Source of the DNA: Rhodospirillaceae bacterium
GTDB lineage: Bacteria; Pseudomonadota; Alphaproteobacteria; SP197
Assembly (NCBI GenBank): GCA_002722885.1
Contig: PBNE01000006.1
Location: 147,690 to 211,689 of the forward strand
Direction of reading: 5' to 3'
DNA length: 64,000 bases
Below, in pieces: positions 1-8,372 of this stretch. The notes below the pieces were generated by a model. It was not told the DNA's origin and searched no databases. It worked only from the letters and a program-made list of their open reading frames with translations. Position numbers and translations under genes: made by a program. Within the stretch, counting starts at the first letter, position 1, and each line of letters begins with the position of its first letter.

Positions 1-66
1 GGTCCAGAGCCCGACTGCGATCAGCATGCATAGAATACCGGAGAGAGCAGCGCTCTTGGGCTTCAA
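1..66 (-). CDS. Partial N-terminus of a second DMT/EamA-type transporter, running off the left edge
   Basis: Reverse complement reads (TTG)KPKSAALSGILCMLIAVGLWT, a typical EamA TM1; the TTG start overlaps the TGA stop of the upstream DMT gene. Confidence 0.5.
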   Translation of the reverse strand, partial: MKPKSAALSGILCMLIAVGLWT

Positions 67-959
67 GGCGAGGGTTTCTCGCGTTTGGATGCGAGCCGTT
101 CGCGATGCACGATGTAGAGCCCGGCTGTGACGATAACCGCAGCACCGATCATCACATCCCGGCTTGGCCATTCACCCCAGATTATCAGACCCAGGATCAC
201 GCCCCAGACCAGGCCGGTATACTCAAACGGCGCCAGAACACTGGGAGGCGCTATGCGAAAGGCCGCCGTCATGGCGTACTGCGCCAGCCCGGCCATGATG
301 CCGACCAGAGCCATGACCGTCACATCTTGCCAGGTCGGTGTGGCCCACGCGAAGCAGACGGCGATGGCGCTCAGGACTGCAAAGGCGACGGCGGTGTAGA
401 TCGACAAGGTGGCAGTGCTGACCACGGCACCCAGACGCCGTGTCATCATCATGCTGGTCGTGAACATGATATTGGAAAACAGCAGCAGGGCCCCGCCTTC
501 GAATGGGATCTGGCCGTCCGGACGCACGATAAAGAGCACGGCGGCGAATCCGGCCAGCACCGCCCCCCAGCGGTGTGGCCCGACCTTTTCCTTCAGCACG
601 AAGGCCGAGGCTGCCGTGATGAAGATGGGAGCCGACATGCCCACGGCAATGGCGTCGGCCAGGGGCATCAGGGGCAGAGCGAAGACAAAGCTGGAGAAAG
701 CGCAGAAGCTGATACAGCCGCGCAGGGTGCAGAGCAGGTGGAGGCGCAGTGGCATAGACTGCACACCTCCCTGACGGCTGGCGATCAGGAAGATGGGGAC
801 GGTTCCGAAGAGACTGCGCCAGAACAGGATCACAAACACTGGATAGGTCGCGGCATACCACTTGGCCGCTGCATCATGAGTCGCCCAGATGCAGACGGCC
901 ATGGTCAGCAGCAGGATGCCCTGGAGCGGCCGGTCCGTCTGATTTTGGGAGCCGGTCAA
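63..959 (-). CDS. DMT family (EamA) transporter
   Basis: 298 aa, about 10 hydrophobic segments, paired EamA repeats. Confidence 0.85.
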   Translation of the reverse strand: MTGSQNQTDRPLQGILLLTMAVCIWATHDAAAKWYAATYPVFVILFWRSLFGTVPIFLIASRQGGVQSMPLRLHLLCTLRGCISFCAFSSFVFALPLMPLADAIAVGMSAPIFITAASAFVLKEKVGPHRWGAVLAGFAAVLFIVRPDGQIPFEGGALLLFSNIMFTTSMMMTRRLGAVVSTATLSIYTAVAFAVLSAIAVCFAWATPTWQDVTVMALVGIMAGLAQYAMTAAFRIAPPSVLAPFEYTGLVWGVILGLIIWGEWPSRDVMIGAAVIVTAGLYIVHRERLASKREKPSP

Positions 960-1657
960 CCGGTCGCTCCGGCGCCATGCTTCCTTCGTTCCTTTTGTGC
1001 GGCCTTCAGAAGATCGTGCATCGGGCCGCGCCTCAGGCCCATGGTTTCCAGGACTGTGACCGTGTTCTCAAGGTACTCGATGCACGGTCCCAGCGGCCCC
1101 TCGGCACAGCCGATGTGGTGGGCCTGGACGTTGAATGGCACACGGTGGCCGTATCGGTAGTAGTCAGGGTTGATGGCAAAGCTTACCGCAGGGACCGTGC
1201 GGTCGCCGAGGTCGGCCTGGACCCAGATCGGGATATAAGCTCCGGCAATCATCTCGCGGCGCCAGATGATCTCGGTTTCGCTGTCGACCTTGCCGGCTTC
1301 GATGCACAGCGCCATGCCACGGCACGAGCCGCCGGCCTCCAGGCCCAGGGTCAGCCCCGGGAGCTCCGGGGTGCCACGGCCGAGATGGGTCCAGAGGTTG
1401 AAGCGGCGGTGCCAGCCGCGCACCAGTGCGGGATGAAAGCCCGCAACCTCGCAGGCCGGGTTCCACATCAGCGAACCGAAACCGAAGACAAAGATGTCGT
1501 CACTGGGTGTGTGGCGCTCCAGCAAGGCATGGCGCGTGGCCTCGCGCTCCTCATCGGTCAGGAGCTGGATCAGGCCCGAGTCCTGGGCAGCCTGCAGGTG
1601 GGGCGAAAGCTCGCCCGAGAGCAGCGTTTCGCGGGAGATGTCGAAGCGTTCGGTCAT
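956..1657 (-). CDS. Gamma-glutamylcyclotransferase (ChaC-like)
   Basis: VFGFGSLMWNP motif, Y-R-G-TPE-PGL pattern; start taken at MTERFD, overlapping the upstream stop (ATGA). Confidence 0.85.
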   Translation of the reverse strand: MTERFDISRETLLSGELSPHLQAAQDSGLIQLLTDEEREATRHALLERHTPSDDIFVFGFGSLMWNPACEVAGFHPALVRGWHRRFNLWTHLGRGTPELPGLTLGLEAGGSCRGMALCIEAGKVDSETEIIWRREMIAGAYIPIWVQADLGDRTVPAVSFAINPDYYRYGHRVPFNVQAHHIGCAEGPLGPCIEYLENTVTVLETMGLRRGPMHDLLKAAQKERRKHGAGATG

Positions 1658-3165
1658 GGTGTGTCGAAAAACGCCTCGTCGGGATCGAAGGGAAACATCG
1701 GCCGCCGCGCGTTGCGGAAGGTGAAGCGGGTGAAGTCCGGCGTGGCCAGTGCCCCGGAATCGCACACGATGACCTTCTCGGCCAGCGGCTCATAGGTCGC
1801 ACGGAAGTGCTGCATCGACTTCAACGCCACGGTTTTCTTCTCACTCGGGTCGATGCCGTGGGCCAGGAATTGCTGCAGATCCGTGATCTGCATGAGGTTC
1901 GAGACCACCAGAATGTCGATGCCGTCGACACGGAACACGGCCGTGGGCCCGAAGCTCTTGGTCACGCCGGCCATCATCGGTCCATCGAAGGTCGTCACGC
2001 CGTCTGTGAGTGAGACGATGTCGCCGGTCAGCAGCAGGGGTGGGCCGCCGAATGCGGGATCGGTCTTGCCGCCCAGATGCAGGGTCATGCGGACGCCGAG
2101 CCCGGCCATGGTCAGATCGGCCGCGGCGGCGGGGTCGTAGAGTGCGCCAAAACAGGCGTTGTCCAGGCGGGCATCCAGCATGGCCGCCAGCAGGTTGGTC
2201 GCATCGCCATAGGCGCCCGCGCCGGGGTTGTCGGCATAGTCGGCGATCACCAGTGGCCTGTTGCGGTAGTTGAAGCTGCGCGCGACCTCGGCCGCCTCGC
2301 CGACACGGAGGTATCGGTTGTTGATGACATGCCGGGCCTCCCAGATGTCGTCCATCAGGTCCTCGGCGATGCCCGTGAAGGCGGGGTCGTCGCCGTCGGC
2401 GGTGACGATCACGCTGGGCCCGACATCAAAGATGTCGGACTGGTTGAAGCCGGCGTTGATCGAGATGTCGAGCAGGCGCGGGTCGCTGGCCATCGCGGCA
2501 TCGGCCTTCGCCCGCAGGCCAATCATGGGTTCGACATCGGTCCGTCCGCCGTCGGCCCCCTGCACCATCGGTCGCCGGGCATAGACGAGCTTCGGCTTGA
2601 TCTCGCCCGCCATGGCACGCTGCAGCAGGTCTCCGGCCTTGCGGGCCCTTTCGCGCATGTCGATGTGGGGGTAGGTCAGATAGCTGCAGACGATCTGGAC
2701 CATCTCGACGAAATCCGGCCCGACATTGGCATGCAGATCGAAGGTGCAGCAGATCGGGATGTCCGGCCCGGCGATGGTGCGCAGGCGGCGTACGATCTCG
2801 GTCTCGGCATCCTCGTGGGATTCGCTCACCATTGCGCCGTGGAGCGCCAGCGCGATGCCGTCGACCGGCCCGGCCTCCTCGAGGCCTGTCGTCATCAGCC
2901 CGACGAAATGTTCGAAGGTCTCGTCGGTGACCAGGCCCAGCGGATTGGCGGCGGCGGCCACGGTGTGGATCTGTTCCCAGCCGTGCGCCTCGGCAACATC
3001 GATGTAGCCGGCCGTTTCGGTGTTAGTGTCCTTGAGGTGCCCGACGATCTCATCGGCACCCCGGCAGCAGATGATGCGCTCGAAGGCCGCCACATCCGTC
3101 TTTACGGTGGCGAAGGTGTTGGTCTCGTGCATGAACTGGGCGGTCAGAACTCGGAACGGCATCAT
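1654..3165 (-). CDS. M81 family metallopeptidase (MlrC-like)
   Basis: 503 aa; FMHETNTF, DLHANVGPDFVEM, ADNPGAGAYGDAT motifs. Confidence 0.9.
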   Translation of the reverse strand: MMPFRVLTAQFMHETNTFATVKTDVAAFERIICCRGADEIVGHLKDTNTETAGYIDVAEAHGWEQIHTVAAAANPLGLVTDETFEHFVGLMTTGLEEAGPVDGIALALHGAMVSESHEDAETEIVRRLRTIAGPDIPICCTFDLHANVGPDFVEMVQIVCSYLTYPHIDMRERARKAGDLLQRAMAGEIKPKLVYARRPMVQGADGGRTDVEPMIGLRAKADAAMASDPRLLDISINAGFNQSDIFDVGPSVIVTADGDDPAFTGIAEDLMDDIWEARHVINNRYLRVGEAAEVARSFNYRNRPLVIADYADNPGAGAYGDATNLLAAMLDARLDNACFGALYDPAAAADLTMAGLGVRMTLHLGGKTDPAFGGPPLLLTGDIVSLTDGVTTFDGPMMAGVTKSFGPTAVFRVDGIDILVVSNLMQITDLQQFLAHGIDPSEKKTVALKSMQHFRATYEPLAEKVIVCDSGALATPDFTRFTFRNARRPMFPFDPDEAFFDTP

Positions 3166-3212
3166 GGCCCTCCTCGGCGCGGGTGGAGGGTGTCACGGAT
3201 CGCGCGGCCGCG

Positions 3213-4121
3213 CTACTTGAGGCTGGCCCAGTACTCCCGGGTGAAGTGCCAGTAGCCGGGGATCAGCGCACCGTGGCGCGGCGTGATCTTGCCAAAGGCC
3301 TTGTGCAGGGCATGGAAAGGCACGGCGGGGAAGAGATGGTGTTCGGTGTGGTAGGACATCTGCCAGGCCAGCCAGCGGATCGGTGCCGTGGTGCGCATGG
3401 TGCGCGTGTTCTGCAGCATGTCCTGGGTGTGGGGCAGCAGCGTGTGTTCGGCCAGCAGATAGAGCCGCAGCGACCATGCACCCAGCACCATTGGCACGAT
3501 CCAGTAGATCAGCGGTGCCCAGCTTCCGGCCCAGATGGCCACGGCGGCGACCAGCCCATAGATCAGAAGGTAGAGCCGCGCTTGGCGCACCATCGCGCGC
3601 CGCGCCGTGTCGTCGGGCACGAAGCCATCGGTGATGCGGCCCATCGCATGCAGCACGATGATGCGCAGCGAGGCATACCAGAACGACTTGAGCCCGGTCA
3701 GATAAAACAGCAACGCGCCCTTCGTGTCGGGCTTCACGTCGACCAGTTCGGGATCGTGGTCCTCAAGATGGGTTTCGCGATGGTGTTCGAAATGAAAGGC
3801 GCGGAACCAGAGCGACGGCAGAAAGCCGATCAGCCCCAGCACCCAGGCTACGCCGTCGTTCAGCCGTTTGCTGGCAAAGGCGGTCCAGTGGATACACTCG
3901 TGATGGGGGCAGAACAGAAAGGTGATCAGGATGCCCAGCACCATCTGGGCCGGGATCATCAGCCACCCGTGATCACGCACCGCCCAGACCAGCACACCCG
4001 CCGCCACAATGGCCGCCACATGGCTGCCAAGCTGCACCAGCCCCTTGGGATCCGACCGCTCCGACATCGCCCTGATCTCGGTGAACGAGCAGATGTCCTT
4101 CCTGGCAACAAACCCTTCCAT
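3213..4121 (-). CDS. Membrane fatty acid desaturase family protein
   Basis: Histidine boxes HECIH, HFEHHRETH, HTEHHLFP. Confidence 0.88.
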   Translation of the reverse strand: MEGFVARKDICSFTEIRAMSERSDPKGLVQLGSHVAAIVAAGVLVWAVRDHGWLMIPAQMVLGILITFLFCPHHECIHWTAFASKRLNDGVAWVLGLIGFLPSLWFRAFHFEHHRETHLEDHDPELVDVKPDTKGALLFYLTGLKSFWYASLRIIVLHAMGRITDGFVPDDTARRAMVRQARLYLLIYGLVAAVAIWAGSWAPLIYWIVPMVLGAWSLRLYLLAEHTLLPHTQDMLQNTRTMRTTAPIRWLAWQMSYHTEHHLFPAVPFHALHKAFGKITPRHGALIPGYWHFTREYWASLK

Positions 4122-4130
4122 GGCAATCTC

Positions 4131-5252
4131 TCAGTTCGACACCATCTCCGGCTCCCCTTCCAGCGCGTAGCGGGTGAAGGTGCGGTTGATGGCGGGCAGG
4201 GGGGCGATCTCGATAATGCCCTGGCCGGGGTCCATGACGATCATGGCGACGGTGGAATAGGCATCGTTGTCGCGGGGCGGGCGGCAGACGGCGTAGGGGG
4301 CGGCGAAGCCGTCGAACAGGGCTGTTTTCACGTCGTCGGGTGTGATCGCGCGGTGGGCCCCGAGATGTTCGGCAACGCGCCAGTCGCGGTAGAGGCTGTC
4401 GGGCGAGTCGGCAAAACCCGTTTCGATGATCTTGGTGCGTGCGACCGGGCCGATCCAGTGGTTCGCGTGAACCAGCAGGCCGTCGTCGGGCATCAGCTGC
4501 CAGGCCTCGTCGGGCGCACATTCGAAATCGATCCCGAAGCCGTCTGTCCTGCCTGCTGTCGAGCAGCTCACCATCATGTTGTTGGAACAGGCCTTGGGCG
4601 TGGTGGCGACGGCCTTCAGGGCATAGGCGAGATGTTGCTCTTCCAGAACGGCGCGGCGAATGAAGGGCAGCGGGATACCGGGTTGGCTGTAGTCGCGGTC
4701 GCACTCCAGATAGTTCGCGGTGATCGCGATGCCGGCCTCGTTAAGCCCGCTGCGGGCCACGCCCCCGGCCTCGGTGAAGGTGAGATAGCGGGGTCCGTTT
4801 CCGGGCGTCACGCGCATCACGATGGCGGTTTCCGAACAGGCCGTGAGCCAGTCCCAGTTCTGGGCGTGGATCAGCCGGCCCGAGGCGCTACGATGCGGCA
4901 GAACGATCACGCCGGTGCATCCGTCCGGCTGTCCATCGGGTGCTGTTTCGAGCCGTGCGCGCGCGACGATCTCGGTACGGGCGTTGATTAGCACTATGTC
5001 TTCGAAAGAGACTCCGGCGCCGTCGGCGATGCCGTGCATTTCCTCGACGATGGCGTCCCCGAAGTGGGAGCAAACCGGAGCGATCTCGGCGACCAAGCGC
5101 TCCAGGTCGGCGCGTGAAAGGCCCAGTGCGTCGAGGCGGCCGCTGTAGAGCGCGACGCTTCGTTCGATCCGCTCGCGGGCCTGCTGCCCGTACTGGCGCC
5201 CGCGTTGGGCCGGGCCGCCCTGGACGTCGATGAACGGAAAGGGTTCGGTCAT
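4131..5252 (-). CDS. C45 family autoproteolytic acyltransferase/hydrolase
   Basis: GCTGVIV nucleophile region, HAQNWDW motif; start taken at MTEPFPFIDVQGG. Confidence 0.8.
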   Translation of the reverse strand: MTEPFPFIDVQGGPAQRGRQYGQQARERIERSVALYSGRLDALGLSRADLERLVAEIAPVCSHFGDAIVEEMHGIADGAGVSFEDIVLINARTEIVARARLETAPDGQPDGCTGVIVLPHRSASGRLIHAQNWDWLTACSETAIVMRVTPGNGPRYLTFTEAGGVARSGLNEAGIAITANYLECDRDYSQPGIPLPFIRRAVLEEQHLAYALKAVATTPKACSNNMMVSCSTAGRTDGFGIDFECAPDEAWQLMPDDGLLVHANHWIGPVARTKIIETGFADSPDSLYRDWRVAEHLGAHRAITPDDVKTALFDGFAAPYAVCRPPRDNDAYSTVAMIVMDPGQGIIEIAPLPAINRTFTRYALEGEPEMVSN

Positions 5253-5259
5253 GGCTGAG

Positions 5260-5679
5260 CTACTGCACAGTTTCGTAGTAGAGATCGCTGTCGCCATCGT
5301 AGCGCGGGATGCCCCAGATCAAAACGTAACCATCGCGCACCTTGTAGACGGTCAATCCAGTCGTGGCCGCCACAGCCCGGACGACAGTAGCGCTTGAGGT
5401 AGAACATGTGGACCTCGTCGTCATGACCGGTGTCGATCATCGAAGTGAAGCCGATGCGCACACATCGAGCTTGCCCTGGTTGGCTTCGATCTCGGCACAG
5501 GGATTGAAGGGCACGAAGCCTGCCCAGTCCGCGCCCTCGTCGGGCACCAGGGCGTTGAGCTCGTCGAGCACGGCCGTGGGCAGGTTGCCCAGGGCGTCGG
5601 TCGGTCCCGCAGTGGCGGTCACGGGTGCCAGCAAGCTGAGGGCAAGGGCTGCGGCGGCCATCGTGATCGTTGCTTTCAT
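5260..5679 (-). pseudogene. Small secreted protein of unknown function, reading frame interrupted
   Basis: Signal peptide MKATITMAAAALALSLLAPVTATAG; protein-like sequence moves from frame A (..EANQGKLDV) to frame B (RIGFTSMIDTGHDDEVHMFYLKRY) and back to frame A (GLTVYKVRDGYVLIWGIPRYDGDSDLYYETVQ*). Confidence 0.6.
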
Positions 5680-5763
5680 CGTGTCATCCCTGGTGCGAAC
5701 CACCGCATGGTAACGCATGCACGATGGCTTTGTCGCCTTGCCGGGCGAGGCTATAAACGCACC

Positions 5764-6642
5764 ATGGTCGATCTCACCTCACCTCTCTATCCCGGCATCA
5801 CGGTGCGAGCCCCCAGGGGATTTATCTGGCCCGATGGTGCGTCCTGCGGCGTGACGCTGGCCTGGCATGTCGATGGCGAGGCCGGGCCCATGGCCTCGGA
5901 CCGAAACGCCGTGAATCACATCGCGGCGATCTCCGAGGCGGCCTACGGTGTGACCACGGCGATGCCGCGCATCCTGGCCCTGCACCGCGATCTCGAGATC
6001 CCCGGCACCTTCTTTGTGCCGGCCCATGTCGCAGAACGGCATCCGGTGATGATCGAAGCAATCTTGCGGGACGGCCACGAGGTCGCCCACCACGGTTACA
6101 TGCACGAAAACGTCTTTGCGCTCGATGACACCGATGAACGCGCCGTGTTCGAGCACGGCTCAGTCATTCTGGAGCGTCTCACCGGCAAAGCTCCGCGCGG
6201 CTGGAGCGCGCCGGCCTGGGGCGTGAAGGCGCACACGCTGGAACTGATGGCTGAGCTCGGCATAACCTATGACGCCAGCCTGATGGAACACGACACACCG
6301 CAGATCATCGAGACCCGGTGCGGTGATCTGGTCGAACTTCCGATCTCCATGGTGCTCGACGACTGGGCGCTGTTCGGCTCGTCGCTCTACTGGGGCGGCC
6401 ATGTCGCGCTCTCCAGCGCCGAAGAGGCCGAGACCATCTGGCGTGAGGAGTTCGACGGCCTGCACCGCTACGGTGGGCTCTTTCACACCACCCTTCACCC
6501 CAACCTGATGGGCCGGCCCGGCCGGCTAGTCATGCTGGAACGCCTGTTCCGTCATTTGCGTGGGTTGGATGATGTGTGGTGGGGCACCTGCGAACAGCTC
6601 GCCGACCATGTGCTCGCTCTTGAGGAGGCGAACCAGTCTTGA
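5764..6642 (+). CDS. Polysaccharide deacetylase (NodB) family protein
   Basis: FVPAHVAERHP, DGHEVAHHGYMHE, SAPAWGVKAHTLELMAELGITYDAS motifs. Confidence 0.85.
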   Translation: MVDLTSPLYPGITVRAPRGFIWPDGASCGVTLAWHVDGEAGPMASDRNAVNHIAAISEAAYGVTTAMPRILALHRDLEIPGTFFVPAHVAERHPVMIEAILRDGHEVAHHGYMHENVFALDDTDERAVFEHGSVILERLTGKAPRGWSAPAWGVKAHTLELMAELGITYDASLMEHDTPQIIETRCGDLVELPISMVLDDWALFGSSLYWGGHVALSSAEEAETIWREEFDGLHRYGGLFHTTLHPNLMGRPGRLVMLERLFRHLRGLDDVWWGTCEQLADHVLALEEANQS

Positions 6643-7085
6643 ACGACCTGATTGATTTTTTGGTGGTGGCCCGGCGTGAGACCTATGCCATCCCGCACGG
6701 CACGGCGGTGGGTGACGGCACCGAGCAGATGATCTTCGATCAAGGGCCGTGGCGTTACCGCGACCGCTATGCCGGCCGGAATCCCTATGGCGGGCACGAG
6801 ATCGTCTGGCGCGACGGCGTGGTGGTGTGGATGAAGAACTACATCGCCGAGGTGTTGTCGGACATCAGGCCACTGGAGGAGATCTACGCCTTCCAGCGTG
6901 AGGTGCTGGGCCAGCCCGATCCCGAACACCTGATGCGTGGCCCAGCCTCCTATGTCAGCGGGCCCTACAGTTATGCCAACACGGTGGAGGGCGATCTTGC
7001 GCGCTTCCAAGGCGAGGAGGCGATCGCGTGGCAGGACACGCCGGTCTACCGCATGATCTTCCACGGCAGCCTGATCGGTCAGTAG
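6639..7085 (+). CDS. DUF5680-like domain protein
   Basis: 148 aa; RRETYA...WRYRDRYAG.NPYGGHEIVWRDGVVVWMKNY; ATGA-type overlap with upstream gene. Confidence 0.6.
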   Translation: MNDLIDFLVVARRETYAIPHGTAVGDGTEQMIFDQGPWRYRDRYAGRNPYGGHEIVWRDGVVVWMKNYIAEVLSDIRPLEEIYAFQREVLGQPDPEHLMRGPASYVSGPYSYANTVEGDLARFQGEEAIAWQDTPVYRMIFHGSLIGQ

Positions 7086-7088
7086 GCG

Positions 7089-7985
7089 CTACATGAAGCG
7101 ATCGCAGACGACGTCGTCATAGGCCGGTTCGCAGTCGATCATGCCGAAGGCGGCGTAGGTCGCGAGGTTGCGGCGCCAGCGGTCGGGGTCGGTGGTCACG
7201 CAATGGGCAAGGCCACGGTCACCGGCGATCAGCGGTGCCATCAGCTTCAGAATGTCGGCATTCTCGGCAGGATCGTCATGCTCATCGGAGTGGGCGGCGA
7301 CCATTGCAGCTGTTCGCTCAGGCTCGGCCATGGCGCGCTGCCAGCCTTTCTTGCAGGCATCCACGAAGCCCGGCAGCACATCCGCATGTTCGGCAATCAC
7401 GGCATCGGTCGTGAACATCATCTGCGCCCAGGGGTGCAGCCGGTGATGACGGATCGGAATCAGGCGGGTGGCGATGCCGCGCCGAGCCAGCGTGTGGGGT
7501 TCTGTCGTGGTATAGCCCTGCACGGCGTCGAAGGTGCCCTCGGCGAGCTGCTCAAGTGTCCATCCGGCGACGGTGGTTTCGGCCGTTGCCGGGTCGATGC
7601 CGTGGAGTGACAGCACGGTTTCCAGAAGATGGATACCGTCGCGATGCATGGCGATGCGACGGCCCGGAACATCATTGAGGCTACTGATGCCGCTGTCGGG
7701 CAGGGTGATGATCTGGATCGGTGAATCCTGCATGGTCGCGCCGATGGCTTTCACGCCCTTTCCCGCCACGGCGGCGCGAACGATCAGGTTGTCCTCCATG
7801 CAGCCGGCGCAGAGGCCGCCGCCCAGCACGAGATCGACGGTGATGGTCTCGGGATTCTCACGGGGCGAGACCAGGGTGATATCAAGCCCCGCGTCGGCAA
7901 ACAGGCCTTCCTCGCGGGCCCACAGCAGGCCTGCGAACTGGCAGTTGAGGTCCCAGTCGAGAAAGAACGAAAACGGAGTCATCAC
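7089..7985 (-). CDS. ABC transporter substrate-binding protein, NMT1/THI5-like
   Basis: FFLDWDLNCQFAGLLWAREEGLFADAGLDITL motif. Confidence 0.8.
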   Translation of the reverse strand: MMTPFSFFLDWDLNCQFAGLLWAREEGLFADAGLDITLVSPRENPETITVDLVLGGGLCAGCMEDNLIVRAAVAGKGVKAIGATMQDSPIQIITLPDSGISSLNDVPGRRIAMHRDGIHLLETVLSLHGIDPATAETTVAGWTLEQLAEGTFDAVQGYTTTEPHTLARRGIATRLIPIRHHRLHPWAQMMFTTDAVIAEHADVLPGFVDACKKGWQRAMAEPERTAAMVAAHSDEHDDPAENADILKLMAPLIAGDRGLAHCVTTDPDRWRRNLATYAAFGMIDCEPAYDDVVCDRFM

Positions 7986-8000
7986 GGGGCCACCGTGCGA

Positions 8001-8366
8001 TCAGTCGGTCACAGGGTCGAAGTAGAGCGCCAGGAACTCGAAATCGTCGGTGGGCTGGCCGAAGTAGTCCCAGTGGTCGGCCCGAAAGGCGTCTAGGCTC
8101 ACCGCACCGGAGGCAGCGGGATCGCGGCGCCACAGGGCCTCGGGGATCGCACCCCAGGTCGCCAGTTCGATTGCGGTGATGCGCACACGGCAGCGCGGCA
8201 CGAGGTTGCGGTCGTAGACGGTGTAGGTCGCGCCGCAGTGAAGGGCGGTGTTGTGCGCGTCGAGCCCTTCGCTCCATTCCAGGGGGCGGACCGTCGCGGT
8301 CTTCGAGCCGCCGATGATCTGGTCGATCAGCGTGGCGTCGTTCCACTGCATGCGATGATCGGTCAT
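8001..8366 (-). CDS. ASCH domain-like protein
   Basis: 121 aa; GGSKTATVRPLEW and C-terminal DAFRADHWDYFG. Confidence 0.6.
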   Translation of the reverse strand: MTDHRMQWNDATLIDQIIGGSKTATVRPLEWSEGLDAHNTALHCGATYTVYDRNLVPRCRVRITAIELATWGAIPEALWRRDPAASGAVSLDAFRADHWDYFGQPTDDFEFLALYFDPVTD

Positions 8367-8372
8367 GGCGGC

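Noticed and set aside
2077-3255. 392-aa plus-strand ORF
   Set aside because: Antisense to the M81 peptidase; no recognisable domain
3183-4991. 602-aa plus-strand ORF
   Set aside because: Antisense to the desaturase and C45 peptidase genes; low-complexity composition (G/R/H/Q/V-rich), no domain pattern; typical high-GC shadow ORF
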